64,000 nucleotides of DNA from Rhodobacteraceae bacterium D3-12 (GCA_025916135.1 CP104793.1:3695001-3759000), one strand, 5' to 3'; counted from the stretch's first letter, positions 18,921-28,752 are shown. Notes: generated by a model not told the origin, from the sequence alone. Numbers and translations are program-made.

Positions 18921-19751
18921 TCAAACGGCACGCAACCCCAGTATTTTTCGCGCCTCGGCCACGCTCGCCACCGGGCGCTCATATGCCTCGCAAAGCTTAA
19001 CCGCCCGCTCAACCAATGCGGCGTTACTGGGCGCGAGCCTGTCGCGATCCAGCCGGATGTTATCCTCCAGCCCGGCGCGGGTATGACCGCCCGCTGCAAT
19101 CGCCCATTCGTTGACCTCAATCTGATGCCGCCCGATCCCCGCGGCACACCATTCCGCCTCTGGGGCCAACCGCTCCATGGTCTTCACATAATAATCAAAC
19201 ACATCCTTGTCGGCGGGCATGGCGTTTTTCACCCCCATGACAAACTGCACATAAAGCTTACCCGGCAAACGCCCCTCGCGACTCATCTTTACCGCCTGAT
19301 GAATATGGCTCAGATCGAACGCCTCGATCTCTGGCACCACGTCATAGGTGGTCATTTCACCAGCCAGCCACGCCACCAAATCAGGTGCGTTTTCATAAAC
19401 CCGCGTCGGAAAGTTGTTCGACCCGACAGACAGGCTCGCCATATCCGGGCGCAACGGCAACATCCCGCCCCGCGCCGCCCCCGCGCCCGACCGTCCACCG
19501 GTCGAGAACTGGACAATCATGCCCGGGCAATGCCGCTCCAAGCCTTCCTTGAGGCGGGCAAACCGCTCCGGGTCCGAACTCACGCTGCCGTCGTCATTGC
19601 GCACATGGCAATGCGCAATGCTCGCCCCCGCCTCAAACGCCGCCTGCGTGCTTTCGACCTGCTCCTCAACCGTGATCGGAACCGCCGGATTATCCGCCTT
19701 CGTCGGCACACTTCCGGTGATCGCCACGCAAATAATACAAGGCTTGCCCAT
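18921..19751 (-). CDS. BKACE-family beta-keto acid cleavage enzyme (3-keto-5-aminohexanoate cleavage-like)
   Basis: A 276-residue TIM-barrel zinc enzyme of the DUF849/BKACE family. These condense a beta-keto acid with acetyl-CoA to give acetoacetate and a new acyl-CoA. The zinc-binding motif is seen in SIAHCHVRNDDG (His 47, His 49). GGRSGAGAARGG and EIEAFDLSHI are other conserved segments. Different members act on 3-keto-5-aminohexanoate, dehydrocarnitine or others; the substrate cannot be decided here because no pathway neighbours are present. Confidence 0.88.
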   Translation of the reverse strand: MGKPCIICVAITGSVPTKADNPAVPITVEEQVESTQAAFEAGASIAHCHVRNDDGSVSSDPERFARLKEGLERHCPGMIVQFSTGGRSGAGAARGGMLPLRPDMASLSVGSNNFPTRVYENAPDLVAWLAGEMTTYDVVPEIEAFDLSHIHQAVKMSREGRLPGKLYVQFVMGVKNAMPADKDVFDYYVKTMERLAPEAEWCAAGIGRHQIEVNEWAIAAGGHTRAGLEDNIRLDRDRLAPSNAALVERAVKLCEAYERPVASVAEARKILGLRAV

Positions 19752-19765
19752 CTCTCACTCCCGTT

Positions 19766-19820
19766 CCTTCATCTGACCGCAAATATCCCGGGGAGCGCGA
19801 GGGGCAGCGCCCCTCGCTCC
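19766..19820 (+). repeat. Dispersed CTTCATCT / GC-hairpin repeat, copy 2
   Basis: CCTTCATCTGACCGCAAATA, then TCCCGGGGAGCG and the hairpin CGAGGGGCAGCGCCCCTCG. It lies between the BKACE start and the end of serB. Same element as at 5834 and 25695. The hairpin is strong but has no T-run, so I do not call it a terminator. Confidence 0.65.
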
Positions 19821-19903
19821 GCCCTCACACCCAAAGCGCAGCCTTTCGACAGATAGAACCAGCCTCCGCCCGGCGCGGCAACCCCTCGCAGACCGACGCG
19901 CCC

Positions 19904-20779
19904 TCAGGTTACGAATTCATCCCGCGCATAGCCCTGCAAATAGAGCAACGCCGTTAGGTCGCCGAAATTCACCCGCAGATCACATTCCGCCGCCACGCTC
20001 GGCTTGGCATGAAGCGCAACACCCGCCCCGGCACGCCCCAGCATCCCAAGGTCATTCGCCCCGTCACCCACGGCTATGACCTCACCCTCGCCAATGCCCA
20101 ACCGCGCGGTGATCTCCTCCAACGCGCGCACCTTGGCCTCGCGCCCCAAAATCGGCCGCCCAACGTCACCGGACAGCTTGCCGCCCTCGATCTCCAGCGT
20201 ATTCGCGCGGTTCTCGTCAAATCCCAGCATCCCAGCGACCTTGCCGGTAAACGCGGTGAACCCGCCGGAAACAAGCGCCGCATAAGCGCCCTCCGCCCGC
20301 ATCGTTGCCACCAACTCGCGCCCCCCCGGCATCAGGGTGATGCGCTCGGCCAGAACCTGATCAACGATCCCCGCGTCCAGCCCGGCCAGCAGGCCAACCC
20401 GCTCGATCAATGCGCCCTCAAAATCCAGCTCGCCGTTCATCGCCCGCGCCGTGATCTCCTTGACGCGCTCACCAACGCCCGCCGCATCGGCAAGCTCGTC
20501 GATGCATTCCTGCTCGATCATCGTGCTGTCCATATCCGCGAGCAGCATCCGCTTCCTGCGCCCCGCCTCGGGCTGGATCACAAGGTCCACACCCAAGCCC
20601 TGCACATCTTCCCAAACGTCCCAGAGGTTGCCCGGCACCGCGCCCACGCCAAACTCCGCCGCCTCATCCGGGGCAAGCCAGCGCACCTCGCCGCCGCCCC
20701 ATGCATTCCGCAGCGCCTCAACCAGCGCCGGATCAAGGTTGCGCGCGCTCGGCGCAGTTAACAGCGTGACGATATTCAT
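19904..20779 (-). CDS. serB: SerB, phosphoserine phosphatase
   Basis: Catalyses the last step of serine synthesis, phosphoserine to serine. The ATG at 20779 gives 291 residues: an N-terminal domain of about 70 residues, then a HAD-type phosphatase. The nucleophile motif is DMDSTM (residues 82-87), motif II is [11 protein letters not shown] and motif III is [14 protein letters not shown]. It is divergent from serC-serA, about 160 bases apart, so the serine pathway is grouped and may share regulation. Confidence 0.94.
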   Translation of the reverse strand: MNIVTLLTAPSARNLDPALVEALRNAWGGGEVRWLAPDEAAEFGVGAVPGNLWDVWEDVQGLGVDLVIQPEAGRRKRMLLADMDSTMIEQECIDELADAAGVGERVKEITARAMNGELDFEGALIERVGLLAGLDAGIVDQVLAERITLMPGGRELVATMRAEGAYAALVSGGFTAFTGKVAGMLGFDENRANTLEIEGGKLSGDVGRPILGREAKVRALEEITARLGIGEGEVIAVGDGANDLGMLGRAGAGVALHAKPSVAAECDLRVNFGDLTALLYLQGYARDEFVT

Positions 20780-20937
20780 TGACGAAGTTTCCGATAATAG
20801 CCTCTCGCCGCTCACTTCCGGCGCTTGCCTGCTCTCTAGCGACATTTTGGGCCTTGCGAAAGACCCCGACCCTCCGTAAGTCCACCCGTGGGACACCCCT
20901 CCCCAACGAGGGGCGCTTATCTGGAAGGATAGCATTC
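20780..20937 (+). promoter_or_regulatory. Structured 5' leader of serC, candidate serC motif RNA
   Basis: The 158 bases before serC contain hairpins at 20880-20894 (GTCCACCCGTGGGAC) and 20896-20913 (CCCCTC/GAGGGG), followed by GGAAGG as ribosome site seven bases before the ATG. A conserved RNA called the serC motif has been described upstream of serC in Alphaproteobacteria, and this region has the right place and shape. I recall the motif but cannot align it here. Confidence 0.5.
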
Positions 20938-22083
20938 ATGGCTATTGAACAACCGGCAACGCGGCCGGCAAACCCGCGTTTTTCCTCTGGCCCTTGCGCC
21001 AAAATCCCCACATTCGAGCTCAGCAAACTGTCGGACGCCGCCCTTGGCCGTTCGCACCGTGCCGCTGTCGGCAAGACCAAGCTCAAGGACGCGATCGAAG
21101 GCACCCGTGAGGTGCTCGGCATTCCGGCGGATTACAAGATCGGCATCGTGCCCGCATCTGACACCGGCGCTATGGAAATGGCGATGTGGTCGATGCTCGG
21201 CGCGCGCGGCGTTGAAATGCTGGCATGGGAAAGCTTCGGCTCCGGCTGGGTCACCGATGTGGCCAAACAGCTCAAGCTCGACGCGACAATCAAAACCGCC
21301 GATTACGGCGACCTGCCCGATCTCGCTTCGGTCGATTTCGCCAATGACGTGGTGTTCACATGGAACGGCACAACCTCGGGCGTGCGCGTCCCCAATGGCG
21401 ACTGGATCGACGCAAACCGCGACGGGCTGACGATCTGTGACGCCACCTCCGCGGCCTTCGCGATGGACCTGCCTTGGGATAAACTCGACGTCACAACCTT
21501 CAGCTGGCAAAAGGTGCTCGGCGGCGAAGCAGCCCACGGCATGATCGTGCTCAGCCCGCGCGCGGTGGAGCGGCTGGAAAGCTATACACCGGCGTGGCCC
21601 ATGCCGAAAATTTTCCGCCTGACCAAAGGCGGCAAGCTGATCGACGGTATCTTCTCGGGGGCTACGATCAACACGCCCTCCATGCTCGCGGTCGAAGACT
21701 ACCTCGTCGCGCTCGATTGGGCGCGGTCGGTGGGCGGCCTCAAGGGCATGATCTCCCGCGCTGATGCCAACGCAAAGACCATCGCCGATTTCACCGCCTC
21801 GCGCGACTGGATTGCCAATCTGGCAAATGATCCGGCCACCGCATCGAACACCTCCGTATGCCTCAAGTTCACGGACGCACGCATCACGGATGGCGCCGCT
21901 TTTGCCAAAGCCGTGGCCAAACGGCTGGAAGACGCCGGCGTCGCGCTCGATATCGGTGCTTACCGCGATGCGCCTGCTGGCCTTCGCATCTGGTGCGGCG
22001 GCACGGTTGAAACCTCCGATGTGGCGGCGTTCCTGCCTTGGCTCGAATGGGCGTTCAACGCCGAACTCGCGGCGCAAGCCTGA
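20938..22083 (+). CDS. serC: SerC, phosphoserine aminotransferase
   Basis: PLP enzyme that transaminates 3-phosphohydroxypyruvate to phosphoserine. 381 residues, matching the alphaproteobacterial subfamily. The start region has [20 protein letters not shown], and the PLP lysine is K192 in [33 protein letters not shown] is another family block. It is followed after 99 bases by serA on the same strand. The gap contains a long inverted repeat. Confidence 0.95.
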   Translation: MAIEQPATRPANPRFSSGPCAKIPTFELSKLSDAALGRSHRAAVGKTKLKDAIEGTREVLGIPADYKIGIVPASDTGAMEMAMWSMLGARGVEMLAWESFGSGWVTDVAKQLKLDATIKTADYGDLPDLASVDFANDVVFTWNGTTSGVRVPNGDWIDANRDGLTICDATSAAFAMDLPWDKLDVTTFSWQKVLGGEAAHGMIVLSPRAVERLESYTPAWPMPKIFRLTKGGKLIDGIFSGATINTPSMLAVEDYLVALDWARSVGGLKGMISRADANAKTIADFTASRDWIANLANDPATASNTSVCLKFTDARITDGAAFAKAVAKRLEDAGVALDIGAYRDAPAGLRIWCGGTVETSDVAAFLPWLEWAFNAELAAQA

Positions 22084-22094
22084 GCATCGGCAAC

Positions 22095-22149
22095 GGTGGG
22101 GTGAAACCCCACCCTACACCAACACCGTAGGGCGGGGTTTCACCCCGCC
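22095..22149. repeat. Inverted repeat between serC and serA
   Basis: Arms at 22095-22117 and 22127-22149 pair over 23 positions with two T/C differences (GGTGGGGTGAAACCCCACC and its partner GGCGGGGTTTCACCCCGCC), with a nine-base loop. It would form a very stable hairpin in the serC-serA message, able to reduce read-through or protect the upstream mRNA. It may be a mobile palindromic element. Confidence 0.7.
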
Positions 22150-22182
22150 TTCCCCCGACATTTCACACAAAGGACCAAACCC

Positions 22183-23778
22183 ATGGCTCCCAAAGTTCTC
22201 GTATCCGACAAACTTTCCGAAACCGCCGTCCAGATCTTCCGCGATCGCGGCATCGACGTTGATTTCGAACCCACCCTTGGCAAGGACAAAGACAAGCTCG
22301 CCGAGGTGATCGGCCAATACGACGGCCTCGCCATCCGCTCCGCCACCAAGGTGACCGAGAAGATCCTCGCCAATGCCGACAACCTCAAGGTCATCGCCCG
22401 CGCCGGGATCGGCACCGACAATATCGACAAGGACGCCGCCTCGAAAAAGGGCGTGATCGTCATGAACACACCCTTCGGCAACATGATCACCACCGCCGAA
22501 CACGCCATCGCAATGATGTTCGCCGTCGCCCGCCAAATCCCCGAGGCATCGGCCTCCACCCATGCGGGCAAATGGGAAAAGTCCAAATTTATGGGTGTTG
22601 AGCTGACCAATAAAACCCTCGGCGTGATCGGCGCGGGCAACATCGGTGGCATCGTCTGTGACCGCGCCCGTGGCCTCAAGATGAAAGTCGCCGCCTATGA
22701 CCCCTTCCTGTCCGAGGAAAAGGCCGCGAAGATGGGCGTCGAAAAGGTCGAGCTTGATGACCTTCTGGCGCGCGCCGATTTCATCACCCTGCACGTGCCC
22801 TTCACCGAGCAGACCAACAACATCCTCAGCCGCGAAAACCTCGCCAAAACCAAACCCGGCGTGCGTATCATCAACTGCGCCCGTGGCGGTCTGGTCGACG
22901 AAGAGGCGCTGGCCGATATGCTGAAATCCGGCCATGTCGCTGGCGCGGCCTTCGATGTGTTCTCGGTTGAACCCGCCACCGAAAACCCGCTCTTCGGCCT
23001 GCCCAATGTGGTCTGCACACCCCACCTTGGCGCGGCAACAACCGAAGCACAGGAAAACGTCGCCCTGCAAGTGGCCGAGCAGATGTCGAACTACCTGCTC
23101 ACCGGCGCCGTTGAAAACGCGCTCAACATGCCATCGGTCACTGCGGAAGAGGCCAAGGTTATGGGCCCGTGGATCAAACTCGCCGGGCACCTCGGCACTT
23201 TCATTGGCCAGCTGACCGACGAACCGATCAAGGCGATCAACATCCTCTATGATGGCGTCGCCTCGACCATGAACCTCGACGCGCTCAACTGCGCGGGCGT
23301 GGCGGGCATCATGAAAACCGCCAACCCGGATGTGAACATGGTCTCCGCGCCAGTGATCGCCAAAGAACGCGGCGTGAAAATCTCCACCACGAGCCAGGAC
23401 AAATCCGGCGCGTTTGAGGGGTATATCAAGATCACCGTCGTCACGGATCAACGCGAACGCTCCATCGGCGGCACCGTGTTCTCCGATGGCAAACCCCGCT
23501 TTATCCAGATCAAAGGCATCAACATCGACGCCGAAGTGGGCCAGCACATGCTCTATACCACCAACGACGACATGCCCGGCATCATCGGCACGCTGGGCAA
23601 GACGATGGGCGAAAACGGCGTCAACATCGCCAACTTCACGCTCGGGCGCAATCACGCGGGCGGCGATGCGATCGCGCTGCTCTATGTCGATGCGCGGGTT
23701 CCGGACGATGTCCTCGACAAGCTCAAGGCCACCGGCATGTTCCAACAGGTCCAGCCGCTGGAATTCGACATCGCCTGA
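22183..23778 (+). CDS. serA: SerA, D-3-phosphoglycerate dehydrogenase
   Basis: First enzyme of serine synthesis; NAD-dependent oxidation of 3-phosphoglycerate. 531 residues, the long form. A substrate-binding domain and NAD domain are followed by an intervening domain (about 320-450) and a C-terminal ACT domain (about 455-531, MLYTTNDDMPGIIGTLGKTM). The Rossmann motif is LGVIGAGNIGG, and the catalytic region shows RIINCARGGLVDEEAL and CTPHLGAATTEAQENV. The ACT domain suggests feedback by serine. Start with AAAGGA upstream. Confidence 0.96.
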   Translation: MAPKVLVSDKLSETAVQIFRDRGIDVDFEPTLGKDKDKLAEVIGQYDGLAIRSATKVTEKILANADNLKVIARAGIGTDNIDKDAASKKGVIVMNTPFGNMITTAEHAIAMMFAVARQIPEASASTHAGKWEKSKFMGVELTNKTLGVIGAGNIGGIVCDRARGLKMKVAAYDPFLSEEKAAKMGVEKVELDDLLARADFITLHVPFTEQTNNILSRENLAKTKPGVRIINCARGGLVDEEALADMLKSGHVAGAAFDVFSVEPATENPLFGLPNVVCTPHLGAATTEAQENVALQVAEQMSNYLLTGAVENALNMPSVTAEEAKVMGPWIKLAGHLGTFIGQLTDEPIKAINILYDGVASTMNLDALNCAGVAGIMKTANPDVNMVSAPVIAKERGVKISTTSQDKSGAFEGYIKITVVTDQRERSIGGTVFSDGKPRFIQIKGINIDAEVGQHMLYTTNDDMPGIIGTLGKTMGENGVNIANFTLGRNHAGGDAIALLYVDARVPDDVLDKLKATGMFQQVQPLEFDIA

Positions 23779-23803
23779 CACCGCGTTCACCGCAAAACCA
23801 CCC

Positions 23804-23834
23804 AACGCTGCCCCCTACCACCGGGGCGGCGTTT
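23804..23834 (+). terminator. serA terminator, interrupted by an insertion
   Basis: Left arm AACGCTGCCCC (23804-23814) pairs with GGGGCGGCGTT (23823-23833), with an eight-base loop and one T-G pair. The expected T-run is missing: after GTTT the sequence changes to CGAGTTG. The lost tail, GTTTTTATTTC, follows the second copy of the right arm at 24838-24860. Confidence 0.7.
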
Positions 23835-24028
23835 CGAGTTGTAGGACTCGGGCGGGAGGAAACTGTCGCCCGATTTCCGTGGGAGTACCCGTAAGGTGCG
23901 TTGGTCGGCAATGCAGACCGAGCTGCTGTTCACCCCACTTGAACCTACCTCGGCTTTCGATAGCATCATCGTATATCGGCGGGTCGCAATCTCTGTCGGT
24001 TTCAACCTAGGCTGATAGGAACTGATAG

Positions 24029-24538
24029 ATGGCCGGAATATTGAACATGTCCACTAAAGCGGCTTTAGCGGTATCGTTCTTATTTGCAGGGATCGCGCCT
24101 GCGAAGGCCGAACCGTTCAACAACCATCAGATCTGGAATTTTGCATGCAATCTGAGTAACTTGAAACGAGATGGCTATTCCCCCGATAAGGAAGAGTTGG
24201 CCCTAGACATAGTATGGAATCGGGATGCGAACCTCGCGCGGAGTTTGACACCATCAGGAAATGACAAGGGGCTGAGAGTGCTGAACGGCTTCACCGACAC
24301 TACTCAGAACACGGTCCACTTCCTGATGTCGCCAGCAACAGCCAAATTCACCGGTGAGGACACAAAGAACGGCCGTTATGGTGGATGGGTAGAAGCTTTC
24401 GGCCCAACGATAATCTCTATTCGCTCAGATGGAAGCGCAGCGATGACGAGACACGACATCATTTACGGCGGAATAAAAGCATTCAGTCATGAAGGAACGT
24501 GCAAGATCAGCGGAAAATCATTGACGTCCGATCAGTAG
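24029..24538 (+). CDS. Orphan secreted protein in the insertion
   Basis: 169 residues (or 163 from the Met at 24047) with a signal peptide: STKAALAVSFLFAGIAPAKA, cleavage after AKA. The mature protein has two cysteines (FACNLSNL and HEGTCKISG) that may pair, and no motif I recognise. The base composition is near 48% GC, well below the neighbouring genes. It lies alone in the DNA that interrupts the serA terminator. Probably horizontally acquired; function unknown. Confidence 0.65.
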   Translation: MAGILNMSTKAALAVSFLFAGIAPAKAEPFNNHQIWNFACNLSNLKRDGYSPDKEELALDIVWNRDANLARSLTPSGNDKGLRVLNGFTDTTQNTVHFLMSPATAKFTGEDTKNGRYGGWVEAFGPTIISIRSDGSAAMTRHDIIYGGIKAFSHEGTCKISGKSLTSDQ

Positions 24539-24699
24539 AACGCCCAGTCAACAAAACCCTGAATAAGACAATCTGGGCCGTGCTTCCGGACGCAGGTAGA
24601 CATTCGTTGACTGCACGGCATCGGCAAAACGGCTACAGGCAGTTGTTCGGCAGTTCCTTTTTCGGGTTCCTCGTATTCACTCTCGGAAGTGTGCTTGCT

Positions 24700-24721
24700 G
24701 CGGGAAGTTCGAACTTCCCGC
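24700..24721. repeat. Perfect 22-base palindrome in the insertion
   Basis: GCGGGAAGTTCGAACTTCCCGC, with no spacer. It lies downstream of the orphan gene in the insertion. It could be a dimeric protein-binding site or part of the mechanism of insertion. Confidence 0.75.
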
Positions 24722-24908
24722 CAGTTCGCCCCTGATGGCGACAAACTCAGGTAGTTTCTGGGCGCATAAAAAAGCCTACCATCCTCTCGGTCAGCAGGCA
24801 GATAGGCCACGTGCCCTACGGTGCGGAATGGCTCCTGCCACCGGGGCGGCGTTTTTATTTCGCGCGGCCCCGCTTCCCTCGGCCCCGCCAATCCGCTACT
24901 CCACCGGT

Positions 24909-25646
24909 ATGAGCGAACCGATCTACGCCATCGGCGATATCCACGGCCAGCACGAGATGTTGCTCGACGCCCTCACCCGGATCGAGGCCGACGGCGGCAC
25001 CGCCGCCCCCGTTGTCTTCCTCGGCGATCTGGTTGATCGCGGCCCCGACAGCCGCGCCGTGATCGACACGCTGCTCACCGGCATCGACCAAGGGCGCGAC
25101 TGGACGGTGCTGCGCGGCAATCATGACCAGCTCTTTCTCGACTACCTCACAAGCGGGCAAACCACCTCGCCGCTGATCCGCTCGGCCCGCCCGTGGTTTG
25201 ACAAAGCCCTCGGCGGCAGCGCGACATTGGCCTCCTACGGCGTCGACATGTCCCTCACCGGACCCGAGTTGCTCGCCGCCGCCCGCGCCGCTGTCCCCGA
25301 AGCACACCGCACCTTCCTCGCCAGCCTGCCGTTCCATCATACGGTCGGCCCGCTGCTCTTTGTCCACGCAGGCATCCGCCCCGGTGTCGCCTTGGCCGCG
25401 CAATCCAATGACGATCTGATCTGGATTCGCGAGCCCTTCCTGTCGCACTCCGACCCCTTCGACCACCTCGTCGTCCACGGCCATACCGCCGTGGAAATGC
25501 CGCGCCACTACGGCAACCGCATCAACCTCGATAGCGGCGCTGGCTGGGGCCGCCCGCTCACCGCCGCCGTGATCACCCCGCCCCGCGCTTGGCCCTTACC
25601 GACACTGGCCGCATCCCGCTCCTTCCTTGACGCATACGGGCCCTGA
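24909..25646 (+). CDS. Serine/threonine-type metallophosphatase
   Basis: A 245-residue calcineurin-like phosphoesterase of the PrpA/ApaH-like phosphatase group. The metal motifs are complete: YAIGDIHGQHEML, VFLGDLVDRGPDSR and VLRGNHDQLF, with the later histidines in FVHAGIRPGV and VVHGHTAVEMP. It may dephosphorylate phosphoproteins or diadenosine tetraphosphate. The start at 24909 (ATGAGCGAACC) is the first Met before the fold. It lies just past the insertion in the serA terminator. Confidence 0.88.
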   Translation: MSEPIYAIGDIHGQHEMLLDALTRIEADGGTAAPVVFLGDLVDRGPDSRAVIDTLLTGIDQGRDWTVLRGNHDQLFLDYLTSGQTTSPLIRSARPWFDKALGGSATLASYGVDMSLTGPELLAAARAAVPEAHRTFLASLPFHHTVGPLLFVHAGIRPGVALAAQSNDDLIWIREPFLSHSDPFDHLVVHGHTAVEMPRHYGNRINLDSGAGWGRPLTAAVITPPRAWPLPTLAASRSFLDAYGP

Positions 25647-25694
25647 CGCAAACGGGCCCTGACGCACACCGCCCCTAACGCAAATGGGCGCCCC

Positions 25695-25745
25695 CCTTCA
25701 TCTGACCGAAAATGTCCCGGGGTCCGGGGCAGCGCCCCGGCGCTC
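25695..25745 (+). repeat. Dispersed CTTCATCT / GC-hairpin repeat, copy 3
   Basis: CCCTTCATCTGACCGAAAAT, then GTCCCGGGGTC and the hairpin CCGGGGCAGCGCCCCGG. Fifty bases downstream of the phosphatase gene. Same family as at 5834 and 19766. Confidence 0.65.
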
Positions 25746-25832
25746 TCCCCCCGCGCAATATTTTGATATTTGCTAAACCCACCGCCCCTTGTGGCAACAC
25801 CTCCACACCCCCACAAACACCCCGCGCTGCAC

Positions 25833-25905
25833 GGCAGCCGGGAGTCAGCCGAATGTCAGCCGAGAGTCACCCCCCGGCCAATTCCACCTCATCGCAAAGG
25901 TTAAT
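25833..25905. repeat. 73-base repeat with three 11-base units, copy 1
   Basis: Three tandem units GCCGGGAGTCA, GCCGAATGTCA and GCCGAGAGTCA, followed by CCCCCCGG and, after a variable part, TCGCAAAGGTTAAT. A second copy of equal length lies at 53363-53435. The right end overlaps the stop codon of the beta-helix membrane protein gene. Confidence 0.75.
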
Positions 25906-27478
25906 CGTTGCGCACCGCACCGGTCACCGCCGCCGCGCCCAACGCCGTGATGATCCAACCCGCGGCCTTGGCAAACCACCTCAACCACCAGCCCGCCTGC
26001 CCCCATGGGCTGCGCGATGTCGATGGCGCCCATGCGCTCTCCTGCCCCAGACTAACAATCGGGATCACCACATCGGCAGCATAGGCAAACCCTTGAAAAG
26101 TCTCCCAATCCTGCCCCGCTTGCCCTTTTGACGCCCAAAAGGCGCCGGGGTTGTCCGGGTAGCTCTGCGTCGCAGCGAGCCAGTCTTGTGAAATCAACAC
26201 CGGCGCCGCATTCGGCGTCATATCTCCCGCGGCCCATGTTTTTTGAAAAAAGACCCCCAGACCCAGAATAAGCAGCACCGCAAAGACCAAAATCTGCCCC
26301 GGACGATAGCCATAGCCAACCGCGACCCGCATCACCGAATCATGCAGCCAAAGCACCGCTTTCGTGACCGGGTTGGTCATGCTCTTGCGGTTCTCCCGCC
26401 GCAAAATCCGCTCCTTGCGCATCAACACCGCGCGCGCATCGCTGCGATGGCCCAGATGGCTCAAAACCCGCGCCAACTGCTCATAGGGCTGCGCCGTGAA
26501 CGGCGTGTCCTTCGGCCTGCGCTCCAACCACTTCAACCGCGCCTTGACGCTGGCATCTGCATGGCGCGAAAAATCGTCATAGGTGAACCCGTCCAGCCGC
26601 AAATCATACCCCGCGCCCGGCCCCTCCGGCTCGTCGCGATAACGCGCCGCGCTGGCCCCGGCCAAAGATACGGTGCCGCGTGATATCTGGTTGTTTGCAA
26701 GGTATAAAATCCCGCCGATCCGCGCCCTTGCCAGCGACAAGGCGTTGTCCACCCCATGCTCTTCCGAGCCTTGGAAAACGGCGCCGCCCTCCAACTCGCT
26801 CTTGGGGCTGACCGCCGTGTGGGTGACGAACACGTCATGCCCCACATTGGCCGACGCCATGAACACCGCCCCGTCACAGACAAGGCTCGTCTCGCCGTTG
26901 CCATAGGGGTAATTGCCAAGGAAAACAGAGCCTTCAACCTCGATCGACGGCGCGAAAACCGCGTCCTGACCGGGGCTTGTGATCTCCACATCGCACAGCT
27001 GCAAATCCCCCGCGATCCGCGCCCCGGCAAGGCTGATCTCGCCGCTCACAACCGTGCCCGCCCGCAGGAAAAGCGCCCCGTCCAGCCGCGCATTGTCCCC
27101 CGACACACCGGCCAGCGCACAGCCCGAGAAAAACAGCCCCCGCAACCGCGCATTCACCATTTCAACCGGATCGCCCAAGCGGCACGCCGTCAGCGAAATA
27201 TCGGCTGAAATATCAGCGCCTTGCAAATCAAGCGTGCCTGAAATCCACGCCCCACGAAGCCGCAACCCCTTGTCATGCAACGCCAACCCCGGTTCGCCCC
27301 CGGTCAGCAAAAGCCGGATCAACCCGGCGCGTATCACGACCGCATCGCTTTCGGCTTCGGGCATCGCCCCGTCGCCGATGGTCACACGCCCGCCGGTCGC
27401 ACAATCGGCCACCAGCTTCTTTTCCGCCGCGCTCAGCGGTTCATAATCTTGCAATCGCATGGGGCTAAGTGCTGGCAT
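25901..27478 (-). CDS. Predicted beta-helix protein with C-terminal membrane module, unknown function
   Basis: About 525 residues. Positions 60-310 are a run of short beta strands with repeating G-x-L-x-L/A patterns (ISGTLDLQGADI, IAGDLQLCDVEI, IGGILYLANNQI), like pentapeptide or bactofilin-type beta helices. A charged linker (about 325-390) follows. Then comes a hydrophobic helix, ILVFAVLLILGLGVFF, a periplasmic-like Trp-rich segment, and a terminal helix in KAAGWIITALGAAAVTG. The segment YAADVVIPIVSLGQESAW recalls a C-terminal membrane module seen in other pentapeptide-like proteins. Start uncertain (27505, 27478 or 27460). No operon partners. Confidence 0.7.
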   Translation of the reverse strand: MPALSPMRLQDYEPLSAAEKKLVADCATGGRVTIGDGAMPEAESDAVVIRAGLIRLLLTGGEPGLALHDKGLRLRGAWISGTLDLQGADISADISLTACRLGDPVEMVNARLRGLFFSGCALAGVSGDNARLDGALFLRAGTVVSGEISLAGARIAGDLQLCDVEITSPGQDAVFAPSIEVEGSVFLGNYPYGNGETSLVCDGAVFMASANVGHDVFVTHTAVSPKSELEGGAVFQGSEEHGVDNALSLARARIGGILYLANNQISRGTVSLAGASAARYRDEPEGPGAGYDLRLDGFTYDDFSRHADASVKARLKWLERRPKDTPFTAQPYEQLARVLSHLGHRSDARAVLMRKERILRRENRKSMTNPVTKAVLWLHDSVMRVAVGYGYRPGQILVFAVLLILGLGVFFQKTWAAGDMTPNAAPVLISQDWLAATQSYPDNPGAFWASKGQAGQDWETFQGFAYAADVVIPIVSLGQESAWAPSTSRSPWGQAGWWLRWFAKAAGWIITALGAAAVTGAVRND

Positions 27479-27579
27479 GTCTTTGCCCGTCGGGCAAGGC
27501 CGCATCGCGGGTCTTTTATCTGCTTCGGGCAGACCGTATGATGGATTAACTGATATTTCATTATATGGGCGGAGACTTC

Positions 27580-28752
<1,173 letters not shown>

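Larger units (their letters stand above)
23818..24854. mobile_element. About 1-kb insertion flanked by 17-bp direct repeats
   Basis: CCACCGGGGCGGCGTTT occurs at 23818-23834 and exactly again at 24838-24854. The left copy belongs to the serA terminator stem; the right copy lacks the left stem arm but has the T-rich tail. The simplest reading is that about 1,020 bases were inserted within the terminator, duplicating 17 bases. The insert is clearly lower in GC, carries one secreted-protein gene (24029-24538), and has no transposase and no inverted terminal repeats that I can see. The stretches 23835-24028 and 24539-24837 hold no other gene. Confidence 0.6.

Noticed and set aside
22114-23805. 563-codon open frame opposite serA
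   Set aside because: Antisense shadow; its composition (His, Gly and Asp-rich) reflects the codon pattern of serA.
23818-24854. Insertion sequence
   Set aside because: No transposase and no terminal inverted repeats; called an insertion of unknown type instead.
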